Shown here piece after piece: positions 34,458-40,352 of a stretch of DNA of 40,352 bases. The position numbers were made by a program, and so were the translations under genes. A model generated the notes under the pieces. That model did not search any database, was not told the origin of the DNA, and saw only the letters and a list, made by a program, of their open reading frames with translations. The number at the start of each line of letters is the position of its first letter. Positions within the stretch are counted from its first letter, which is position 1. The DNA comes from Nocardioides sp. (GTDB lineage: Bacteria; Actinomycetota; Actinomycetes; Propionibacteriales; Nocardioidaceae): NCBI RefSeq assembly GCF_004803405.1, contig NZ_SSXI01000193.1:1-40352 (forward strand), read 5' to 3'.

Positions 34458-35993
34458 ATGACCACAGTCGACGAGGTTCAGCGACGCGGTGCCTTCAGCA
34501 GCCGCAAGGTGTTCATCCTGGCAGCGATCGGCTCTGCCGTGGGGCTCGGCAACATCTGGCGATTCCCGTACGTCGCCTACGAGAACGGCGGCGGGGCGTT
34601 CCTGATCCCCTACCTGGTCGCCCTGCTCACTGCAGGCATCCCGTTCCTGCTCATGGACTACGCCATCGGCCACAAGCACCGCGGATCCGCACCACTATCC
34701 TTCGCCCGGCTGCGCAGGGGCACCGAGTTCCTGGGCTGGTGGCAGGTGGGCATCTGCTTCCTGATCGCCGTCTACTACGCCGCCGTGATCGCCTGGGCGC
34801 TGCGCTACACGGTCTTCTCCGTGGACGAGGCGTGGGGCGACGACCCCGAGGGGTTCCTGTTCGGAGAGTTCCTGCAGGCAGGAGACCCCGGCATCAGCTC
34901 CGACGTCGTCGCCGGCGTGCTCCTGCCACTCGCACTGGTCTGGCTGGCGGTCCTGGTCGTCATGGCGCTCGGGGTCGAGAAGGGCATCGGCCGCCTGTCC
35001 CTGTTCTTCATCCCGGTCCTCGTCGTGGCCTTCGGCGCGCTGGTCGTGCGCGCCGTCACGCTCGACGGCGCCGTGGTCGGCCTCGATGCGTTCTTCTCAC
35101 CCAGCTGGGATGCGCTCACCGAGCCCGGCGTGTGGGCCGCGGCGTTCGGCCAGATCTTCTTCTCGCTGTCGATCGGCTTCGGCATCATGATCACCTACGC
35201 GTCGTACGTCGACCGGCGCAGCGATATGCCGGGCGCTGGCCTGGTCGTCGGCTTCGCGAACTCGGGCTTCGAGCTCCTCGCCGGCATCGGCGTCTTCGCG
35301 GCCCTCGGGTTCATGGCGCAGGCCCAAGGGGTCGCCGTCGACCAGGTGGCCACCGAAGGGCTGGGGCTCGCGTTCGTCGTCTTCCCCGCGCTCATCAGCG
35401 AGGCACCGGCAGGCGCGTTGATCGGTGTCCTGTTCTTCGGATCCCTCGTGATCGCGGGGCTCACCTCCCTGATCAGCGTGATCGAGGTCGTGATCTCGGC
35501 GGTCCGCGACAAGTTCGAGATGTCTCGGATCGCAGCGTCGATGGCGGTCGGCGTGCCGGCGACCGTGATCAGCCTGGCACTCTTCAGCACGACCAGCGGT
35601 GTCTACGTGCTCGACATCGTCGACCACTTCATCAACCGCTATGGGATCCTGCTGGTCGCCGTCGTCAGCATGCTGGTGGTGGCCTGGGTCCTGCGCGAGC
35701 TTCCTGGCCTTGCCGCGCACCTCAACCGCACCGGATCCCTCCCCCTGGGTCGGATCTGGTTCGCGCTCATCGCCGTGGTCGCGCCGGTCGCACTCGCCTA
35801 CGTGCTGATCGATGAGCTCTTCACGGACATCGAAGAGCCCTACGGCGGATATCCGGACTGGATGCTCGGTGTGCTGGGGTGGGGCAGCACCGCGGTGGTG
35901 CTGCTGTTCGGCGTGCTGGCGACGCTGGTGCGCTGGCGCAGCGAGACACCGCTCGTGGAGCCCTACGACGTGATCGAGGAGGAGGTCCGATGA
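34458..35993 (+). CDS. metP: NSS family sodium-dependent amino-acid transporter, MetP-like
   Basis: A 511-residue neurotransmitter:sodium symporter with about 12 helices. Helix 1, AAIGSAVGLGNIWRFPYVAYENGGGAF, holds the unwound Na+/substrate site of the LeuT fold (two runs: AIGSAVGLGNIWRFPY and NGGGAFLIPYL). Paired with metS it resembles the MetPS methionine/alanine importer known from Corynebacterium glutamicum. I chose the ATG at 34458, which gives MTTVDEVQRRGAFSSR and the usual N-terminal length; CACGAT (34446-34451) 6 nt upstream could be a weak leaderless box. An ATG at 34404 overlapping the pgl stop is the alternative. Confidence 0.87.
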   Translation: MTTVDEVQRRGAFSSRKVFILAAIGSAVGLGNIWRFPYVAYENGGGAFLIPYLVALLTAGIPFLLMDYAIGHKHRGSAPLSFARLRRGTEFLGWWQVGICFLIAVYYAAVIAWALRYTVFSVDEAWGDDPEGFLFGEFLQAGDPGISSDVVAGVLLPLALVWLAVLVVMALGVEKGIGRLSLFFIPVLVVAFGALVVRAVTLDGAVVGLDAFFSPSWDALTEPGVWAAAFGQIFFSLSIGFGIMITYASYVDRRSDMPGAGLVVGFANSGFELLAGIGVFAALGFMAQAQGVAVDQVATEGLGLAFVVFPALISEAPAGALIGVLFFGSLVIAGLTSLISVIEVVISAVRDKFEMSRIAASMAVGVPATVISLALFSTTSGVYVLDIVDHFINRYGILLVAVVSMLVVAWVLRELPGLAAHLNRTGSLPLGRIWFALIAVVAPVALAYVLIDELFTDIEEPYGGYPDWMLGVLGWGSTAVVLLFGVLATLVRWRSETPLVEPYDVIEEEVR

Positions 35994-36118
35994 GTGCCGA
36001 CGCAGTGATCCTGATGCTGGTGGCGATGGCCATCCTGTGGGGCGGGCTGGTGCTCGCGATCGTCCGGCTCAACCGGCATGACCTGCCGCCGATCGACGAG
36101 CTCCACCGCGACCTCTAG
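35990..36118 (+). CDS. metS: Small transporter subunit, MetS-like
   Basis: A 42-residue protein with one transmembrane helix (about residues 5-25, ILMLVAMAILWGGLVLAIV) and a short basic then acidic tail, LNRHDLPPIDELHRDL. It matches the MetS type of small subunit that accompanies actinobacterial NSS transporters and is needed for transport in C. glutamicum. A strong GAGGAGG lies just upstream of the ATG, which overlaps the metP stop (ATGA). It is slightly shorter than the C. glutamicum protein as I recall it. It ends 35 bp before the repeat array. Confidence 0.85.
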   Translation: MSADAVILMLVAMAILWGGLVLAIVRLNRHDLPPIDELHRDL

Positions 36119-36153
36119 TACGAGAGCCTGGCCGCCGGAGCAACCCGATCTCC

Positions 36154-36660
36154 GACGTCTGGCCGCCAAGCGACCCCGCACTCAGCGAACGTCAACCGCG
36201 AGCGTGGCAGCGCGTCGAGAGGCGGCCGCCGACAGCTTGCTGCCCGCTCTGCGCCGAAGACGCGCTCGCCAAGCCGTGAGCTCGACGTCTGGCCGCCAAG
36301 CCACCCCGCACTCCGCGAACGTCAACCGCGAGCGCGGCCGCGCGTCGAGAGGCCTGCCGGCGAGCTTGCTCGCCCCCGGTCGGCCGAAGACGCGCTCGCC
36401 AAGCAGTTAGCTCGACGTCTGGCCGCCAAGCCACCCCGCACTCAGCGAACGTCAACCGCGAGCGCGGCAGCGTGTCGAGAGGCGCCGCCGGCAGCTTGCT
36501 GCCCGCTCTGCGCCGAAGACGCGCTCGCCAAGCCGTGAGCTCAACGTCTGGCCGCCAAGCCACCCCGCACTCAGCGAACGTCAACCGCGAGCGCGGCAGC
36601 GCGTCGAGAGGCCTGCCGGCGAGCTTGCTCGCCCCGGTCGGCCGAAGACGCGCTCGCGCA
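36154..36660. repeat. Alternating four-unit (A-B-A-B) ~130-bp tandem repeat array
   Basis: Between metS and rbpA (36119-36666) there is no credible gene. Units begin with (G/A)ACGTCTGGCCGCCAAG at 36154, 36284, 36414 and 36543, giving periods of 130, 130 and 129 bp. The first ~70 bp of each unit are near-identical. The middle alternates: units 1 and 3 carry hairpin GGCAGC-TT-GCTGCC plus CGCTCTGCG (36490-36503 in unit 3; imperfect in unit 1), while units 2 and 4 carry GGCGAGC-TT-GCTCGCC plus CCCGGTCGG (36359-36374 and 36618-36633). All end in GCCGAAGACGCGCTCG. The period is not a multiple of 3. The left-edge tract (1-156) is the same family, inverted. Confidence 0.9.
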
Positions 36661-36666
36661 GATCAA

Positions 36667-37026
36667 TCAGAAGATGATCTCGCCGGCCTTGCGGCGCGAG
36701 CGCAGCAGCTGGATCGCCTCATCGAGAATGACCTCGGCCTCCTTGTCGGAGCGGCGTTCCTTCACGTAGGCCAGGTGGGTCTTGTACGGCTCGATCTTCG
36801 GCGCCGGCGGGGCGTTCTCGGAGTCGAGGCCTGCCGGAAGGCCGCACTTCGGGCAGTCCCACGAGTCGGGCACGGATGCCTCGACAGAGAACGTGATCAC
36901 CGAGCGGTGCTCGTGCGCACAGAAGTAGGTCACCGCCTGCCGCGGAGCCGCCTCGCCACGCTCGGCCTCCCCCATCGGCCCGGCACCAACACGGCTACCG
37001 CGGATCGCGTTTCCACCACCAGCCAA
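36667..37026 (-). CDS. rbpA: RNA polymerase-binding protein RbpA
   Basis: A 119-residue actinobacterial transcription factor that binds sigma (group 1 and some group 2) and stabilises the open complex. APRQAVTYFCAHEHRSVITF is followed by DSWDCPKCGLPAG; these Cys/His residues (CAHEH and CPKC) would bind zinc. The C-terminal sigma-interaction part has YKTHLAYVKERRSDKEAEVIL and ends LLRSRRKAGEIIF. The start is a TTG at 37026, supported by AGGAG upstream and by MAGGGNAIRGSRVG, the N-terminus I expect in Nocardioides-type RbpA. It is downstream of secG, with a strong hairpin between. Confidence 0.94.
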   Translation of the reverse strand: MAGGGNAIRGSRVGAGPMGEAERGEAAPRQAVTYFCAHEHRSVITFSVEASVPDSWDCPKCGLPAGLDSENAPPAPKIEPYKTHLAYVKERRSDKEAEVILDEAIQLLRSRRKAGEIIF

Positions 37027-37050
37027 CGGACTTCTCTCCTCAGACTCAGA

Positions 37051-37073
37051 CGGCCCGGGTGATCCCCGGGCCG
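37051..37073 (-). terminator. Strong GC hairpin between secG and rbpA
   Basis: CGGCCCGGG (37051-37059) and CCCGGGCCG (37065-37073) form a perfect 9-bp stem with a 5-nt loop. It begins 13 bp after the secG stop and is not followed by a T run, as is usual for actinobacterial terminators. It ends only about 25 bp before the rbpA start, so it might act as an attenuator instead. Confidence 0.7.
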
Positions 37074-37086
37074 GTCACAGTTGCGT

Positions 37087-37323
37087 TCAGTTCTGATAGG
37101 CGAGCAACAGGCCGAGTGCGATCACGCACGCGAACCAGATCACGCCGATCCCGACCGTGAAGCGGTCGAGGTTCCGCTCGGCGATCGACGAGCCGCCGAG
37201 CGAGCTCGACACACCGCCGCCGAACATGTCCGAGAGTCCGCCGCCACGTCCCTTGTGCAGCAGTACCAGAAGGATCAGCAGCAGGCTCGTGATCACGAGC
37301 AGGACAGTGAGAAGCGTCGCCAC
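37087..37323 (-). CDS. secG: Preprotein translocase subunit SecG
   Basis: A 78-residue SecG with two transmembrane helices (about 3-22 and 55-75) joined by the conserved HKGRGGGLSDMFGGGVSSSL loop and GSSIAERNLDRFT. It assists SecYE in protein export. The GTG at 37323 follows TAGGAT (37336-37331) by 7 nt, giving a leaderless transcript. The usual upstream glycolytic genes (gap-pgk-tpi) are absent: an epimerase-like gene diverges from it. Confidence 0.96.
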   Translation of the reverse strand: MATLLTVLLVITSLLLILLVLLHKGRGGGLSDMFGGGVSSSLGGSSIAERNLDRFTVGIGVIWFACVIALGLLLAYQN

Positions 37324-37330
37324 GGCAGGA

Positions 37331-37336
37331 ATCCTA
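37331..37336 (-). promoter_or_regulatory. Leaderless -10 box of secG
   Basis: TAGGAT on the minus strand (37336-37331) is 7 nt from the secG GTG at 37323. The rest of the 201-bp gap to the epimerase gene (37324-37524) shows nothing else I can name except the GGGAGG ribosome-binding site at 37514-37519. Confidence 0.5.
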
Positions 37337-37524
37337 CGTCAGGGGGTCGGTCAGGACAGCACTGGCACGTCGTACAAGCAGCAGGCGACCTGCCCATCCC
37401 CCCGCAGAGACGACAGGGCTCGCCGGGGCAAGGACGATCGCGCGTCACGGCCGCCCTCGCGGGACCCGGCCCGTGTGATCGGTCCGGCGACGGGTAACGG
37501 ACGAAGTCAGGACGGGAGGACGCC

Positions 37525-38592
37525 ATGCGGATCGCCATCACCGGCGCCAGCGGCAACATCGGGTCGGCCGTGCTGCGACGGTTCACCGCCGACGGCGAAC
37601 ACCAGCTCATCGGGATCGCACGCCGGATTCCCGAGATCGAGCCGAACGGCGGCCGGGTCGAATGGGTCAGCGCCGACCTGACCAAGGACCGGAGCGTGGC
37701 TGTGCTGGGTCGCGCGTTCGCTGGCGCCGACGCTGTCGTCCACCTGGCCTGGGGGTTCCAGCCCTCACATGACCTCACCTATCTGGAGGAACTCGGCGTG
37801 GGCGGCACCGGCCGCGTCCTCAGCGCCGTCGCCGCTGCCGGGGTGCCGCACGTGGTGCACATGTCATCGGTCGGCGCCTACTCCGCCAAGCGCGACGACA
37901 CCCCCGTCGACGAGAGCTGGCCCACCGACGGTATCCCCTCCTCGCGCTACAGCCTTCACAAGGCCGCCGCCGAACGGCTTCTGGACCGCCACGAGCAGGA
38001 GGGCCACGGCACGTTGATCAGCCGGATGCGCCCCGGCATCGTGGGGCAACGGTCAGCGGGCAGCGCGCTGCTCCGGTACGGCCTGCCGGCGATCGTGCCG
38101 GCGGCGCTGCTCGATCACATCCCGGCGCTCCCCCTGGACAGGCGGCCGGCCGTCCCGATGGTGCACGCCGACGACGTCGCCGACGCCATCGCGCGGGTGG
38201 TGGAGCGGAGGACAGGCGGCGCTTTCAACCTGGCGGCCGACCCGCCGATCACGACGCGGAGGATCGCCGACGCGCTGGGGGCGCGGCCGATCCATGTGCC
38301 CTCATCGGTCGTACGCCCGCTCTTCTCTGCCGCCTGGCACCTCCGGCTGCAGCCGGTGGACACCGGTTGGCTCGACATGGCATTCGCGCTCCCGCTGCTC
38401 GACTCCTCCCGAGCCTCGCGGGAGCTGGGCTGGTCTCCTCGCGTCGACGCGACGTCAGTCCTCGAGGAGGTTCTCGCCGGCATGCGCCACCGCGATGCGG
38501 ACGCGACGCCCGTGCTCCGGCGTCGTAGCGTCGCCGGCGCCATGCGCGACTTCGTCACCCGCGGCCCGGTCGACCAGCGCAACCGGCCCTGA
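37525..38592 (+). CDS. NAD-dependent epimerase/dehydratase family protein
   Basis: A 355-residue extended SDR. ITGASGNIGSAVLRRF (GXXGXXG, residues 5-14) binds NAD(P); VVHLAWG and HMSSVGAYSAK hold the catalytic Ser, and SRYSLHKAAAE gives Tyr-X3-Lys. MVHADDVADAI and GAFNLAADPPIT are typical of the family's C-terminal part. It may act on a sugar nucleotide or an isoprenoid or steroid-like substrate. GGGAGG lies 5 nt before the ATG. It is followed after 10 bp by a UbiA prenyltransferase, so it is probably the first gene of a three-gene operon. Confidence 0.9.
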   Translation: MRIAITGASGNIGSAVLRRFTADGEHQLIGIARRIPEIEPNGGRVEWVSADLTKDRSVAVLGRAFAGADAVVHLAWGFQPSHDLTYLEELGVGGTGRVLSAVAAAGVPHVVHMSSVGAYSAKRDDTPVDESWPTDGIPSSRYSLHKAAAERLLDRHEQEGHGTLISRMRPGIVGQRSAGSALLRYGLPAIVPAALLDHIPALPLDRRPAVPMVHADDVADAIARVVERRTGGAFNLAADPPITTRRIADALGARPIHVPSSVVRPLFSAAWHLRLQPVDTGWLDMAFALPLLDSSRASRELGWSPRVDATSVLEEVLAGMRHRDADATPVLRRRSVAGAMRDFVTRGPVDQRNRP

Positions 38593-38602
38593 GGGGACTG
38601 AG

Positions 38603-39445
38603 GTGACGGTGCCGACCCGCGCAGAGGCGACACGCCGCTCCGCCGTCCTGCTCCCGCTCCTTCGCGCCGCACACTTCGGTCCCACGGTCGCGGTCACCAC
38701 CATCGTGGCGCTGCTGGCCGTTGCCCTGGATCTCTCCGCGTACCGGGGCCTCGTGGTGACTGCCGCCGTCTTCACCGGCCAGCTGACCATCGGCTGGGGC
38801 AACGATCTGCTCGACGCCGACCGCGACCGCGCGGTCGGCCGCAAGGACAAGCCCCTGGCGAACCGGGAGCTGAGCCCTGCTGTGGTGCTGCGGTGCTTGG
38901 TTGTCGCCGCTGTCGCCTGTGTGGTGCTGTCGTTCCTGGCCGGCTGGCGCAGCGGGGCGACCCACCTGGGCCTCGGAGTCGCACTCGGCCACCTCTACAA
39001 CCTGTACTTCAAGGCGACGTCCTGGTCCTGGCTCCCGTACGCCGTGGCATTCGGCTCACTCCCCGCCGTCGTCAGCCTTGCCGGCTCCCCGCCTGAATGG
39101 CCGCCCGCATGGATGATCGGCACCGCGGCCACCCTGGGGGTCGCGGCGCACTTCCTGAACACGCTGCCCGACTTCGACGACGACGCAGCAACCGGGGTGC
39201 ACGGGCTCCCGCACCGGATCGGCGCGGGTGGAAGCCGACTGCTGGCCACGGGGTTGCTGGTCGCCGCAACGGCGGTCGCGGTCCTCGGCCCCGCCGGTGC
39301 ACCGGCCACCTGGGCCTGGGGGGCTCTTGCCGTGGTGGTCGCGCTCGCGGCCCTCGCGCTGTTCGGCCGCGGCAGAGCCCCGTTCTACGCCGCAGTCGCG
39401 ATCGCGCTGGTCGACGTGGCGCTGCTCGCGGTGGTTGCCGGATGA
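38603..39445 (+). CDS. UbiA family prenyltransferase
   Basis: A 280-residue membrane prenyltransferase with about eight helices. The first Asp-rich motif is GNDLLDADRDRAVGRKDKPL (N-D-X2-D-X3-D, near residues 73-81), and the second is LPDFDDDAATGVHGLPHRIG (near residue 190). Both bind Mg-prenyl diphosphate. The acceptor is unknown: menaquinone (MenA), heme (CtaB, elsewhere in this window), glyceryl ether and sugar acceptors all occur in the superfamily. The start is the GTG at 38603; a GTG 6 bp later is an alternative. The stop overlaps the next gene (ATGA), a geranylgeranyl-reductase-like flavoprotein, suggesting prenylation followed by chain saturation. Confidence 0.92.
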   Translation: MTVPTRAEATRRSAVLLPLLRAAHFGPTVAVTTIVALLAVALDLSAYRGLVVTAAVFTGQLTIGWGNDLLDADRDRAVGRKDKPLANRELSPAVVLRCLVVAAVACVVLSFLAGWRSGATHLGLGVALGHLYNLYFKATSWSWLPYAVAFGSLPAVVSLAGSPPEWPPAWMIGTAATLGVAAHFLNTLPDFDDDAATGVHGLPHRIGAGGSRLLATGLLVAATAVAVLGPAGAPATWAWGALAVVVALAALALFGRGRAPFYAAVAIALVDVALLAVVAG

Positions 39446-40352
39446 CGGCATGGGACCTGGCGGTCGTGGGTGCCGGACCCGCCGGCGCGGCCACGGCGAT
39501 CGGAGCGTTGCGGGTCGACCCGTCGCTCCGGGTGGCACTGATCGACCGCGCCGAGTTCCCCCGCGACAAGTCGTGTGGCGACGGCATCGCCCCGCAGGTC
39601 ATCGACCTGCTCGAGGGCGCCGGTGTCACCGGGATCGTCGAGGACCAGGTGCCCGTGCCCCGACTCCGGCTGGACCGAGGCTCGTTCGGCGTGGACCGGA
39701 GGATGGCGCGACCGACCTGGGTGATTCCCCGGACGACCTTCGACCAGCGGCTGCTCGAGGCGGCCCAGGAGGCCGGGGCGACGCTGCTCCGGCACCGGGT
39801 CCGCGAGCTCGTCCTGACGTCCTCGATCACGCTCGACGGCCAGCTCGAGGCACGGACGGTCGTCGGCGCGGACGGCGCGCACTCGACCGTCCGACGGGCG
39901 CTCGGCATCGGCCCCGGACCGATGGCGGTCGCGATCCGCGGCTACTCCCCCACTGCTCCGGACAGGTCCAATGCCCAGGTCATCGTCTTCGACACCGCAC
40001 GACAGCCGGCGTACGCGTGGTCCTTCGACCGCGGCGACGGGCTGTCGAACGTCGGCTACGGCGAGTTGCTGGACCACCGGCACGACGGCCCCACCAAGGC
40101 GCAGATGATGGAGCGGCTCGACACGCTGCTGCCTGGGGCGACCGACGGCGGCACCGGTTGGAAGGGCCACCAGCTGCCGCTGTCAGCGGGGCGCTGGCGA
40201 CCACCTGCCGGACGCGTGATGCTGGCCGGCGACGCTGCCGGACTGGTGAACCCGATGACGGGCGAGGGCATCTACTACGCCGTCGCGACCGGGCTCGCGG
40301 CCGGCCGCGCCGCCGCCGAGGCGTTGGCCGCCGACGACCCCGCGACGGCCGG
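39442..40352 (+). CDS. Geranylgeranyl reductase-like FAD oxidoreductase (cut by window end)
   Basis: At least 303 residues are visible and the gene runs off the window. The N-terminal FAD motif is VVGAGPAGAATAIG (residues 8-21). DKSCGDGIAPQVIDLL is the family's second block, VVGADGAHSTVRRALG the third, and AGDAAGLVNPMTGEGIYYA the FAD-ribityl motif. RQPAYAWSFDRGDGLSNVGYG contains the YxWxF signature of geranylgeranyl reductases, which saturate prenyl chains of quinones, lipids or chlorophyll. The ATG at 39442 overlaps the UbiA stop. The substrate is probably the product of that prenyltransferase. Confidence 0.9.
   Translation, partial: MTAWDLAVVGAGPAGAATAIGALRVDPSLRVALIDRAEFPRDKSCGDGIAPQVIDLLEGAGVTGIVEDQVPVPRLRLDRGSFGVDRRMARPTWVIPRTTFDQRLLEAAQEAGATLLRHRVRELVLTSSITLDGQLEARTVVGADGAHSTVRRALGIGPGPMAVAIRGYSPTAPDRSNAQVIVFDTARQPAYAWSFDRGDGLSNVGYGELLDHRHDGPTKAQMMERLDTLLPGATDGGTGWKGHQLPLSAGRWRPPAGRVMLAGDAAGLVNPMTGEGIYYAVATGLAAGRAAAEALAADDPATA

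Noticed and set aside
36192..36584. 130-residue minus-strand open frame with an internally repeated peptide
   Set aside because: It is a by-product of the repeat array. The period of 130 bp breaks the frame after one repeat, and there is no start signal.
36154..36660. Possible CRISPR array
   Set aside because: Units are ~130 bp and repeat almost throughout; there are no short identical repeats with unique spacers and no cas genes.
36472..37062. 196-residue plus-strand open frame over the repeat array and rbpA
   Set aside because: It joins repeat sequence to the antisense of rbpA; RbpA is unmistakable on the other strand.
1..40352. Prophage, integrated element or genomic island
   Set aside because: No integrase, transposase, tRNA-flanked direct repeats or phage genes, and composition appears uniform by eye; all clear genes are chromosomal core types.

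Overview
The window is very GC-rich, densely packed chromosomal DNA. Gene content and style point to an actinobacterium, most likely Nocardioides or a close relative. The evidence is RbpA, an actinobacterial Vms1-like release factor (acVLRF1), a DUF3099 protein, the sufR-led suf operon, a MetPS-type transporter pair, frequent GTG starts, and many start codons with a TANNNT box 6-7 nt upstream, the hallmark of leaderless transcription. I see no rRNA, tRNA, CRISPR array, integrase or transposase. It reads as core chromosome with two tracts of an intergenic repeat family.

Layout. 1-156: tandem 80-bp repeats. 157-3587: dodecin, DUF3099 protein, a small Cys/His protein, moaA, SURF1 and an SDR lacking the catalytic Tyr and Lys. 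3617-6934: glpK-glpD (glycerol use). 7063-8921: an SDR coupled to a QueA-like protein behind what looks like a MerR-type promoter. 8958-12309: MacB/FtsX-type ABC transporter. 12329-17575: ABC-F protein, zinc metallopeptidase, APH-fold phosphotransferase, GNAT, acVLRF1 and ASCH protein. 17583-24138: complete sufR-B-D-Rieske-C-S-U-T operon for Fe-S cluster assembly, with a candidate SufR operator. 24251-28598: two small membrane proteins divergent from a DrrAB-like ABC transporter that runs into heme A synthase (ctaA), convergent with ctaB (heme O synthase). Together with SURF1 these serve aa3-type cytochrome oxidase assembly. 28712-34407: tkt-tal-pgi-pgl, pentose-phosphate and glycolytic genes, without zwf and opcA. 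34458-36118: MetP/MetS-like amino-acid importer. 36154-36660: a four-unit alternating repeat array of the same family as the left edge, in inverted orientation. 36667-37323: rbpA and secG. 37525-40352: an epimerase-like protein, a UbiA prenyltransferase and a geranylgeranyl-reductase-like flavoprotein (cut by the window end), forming a probable isoprenoid-modifying operon.

The items I find least explained are the MerR-type promoter driving SDR plus QueA-like protein, the epimerase/UbiA/GGR operon, the two-subtype repeat family with compensatory hairpin changes, and REP-like sequence that has become coding sequence at the ends of suf genes. All identifications come from reading the sequence and recalled family knowledge; no database search was run.
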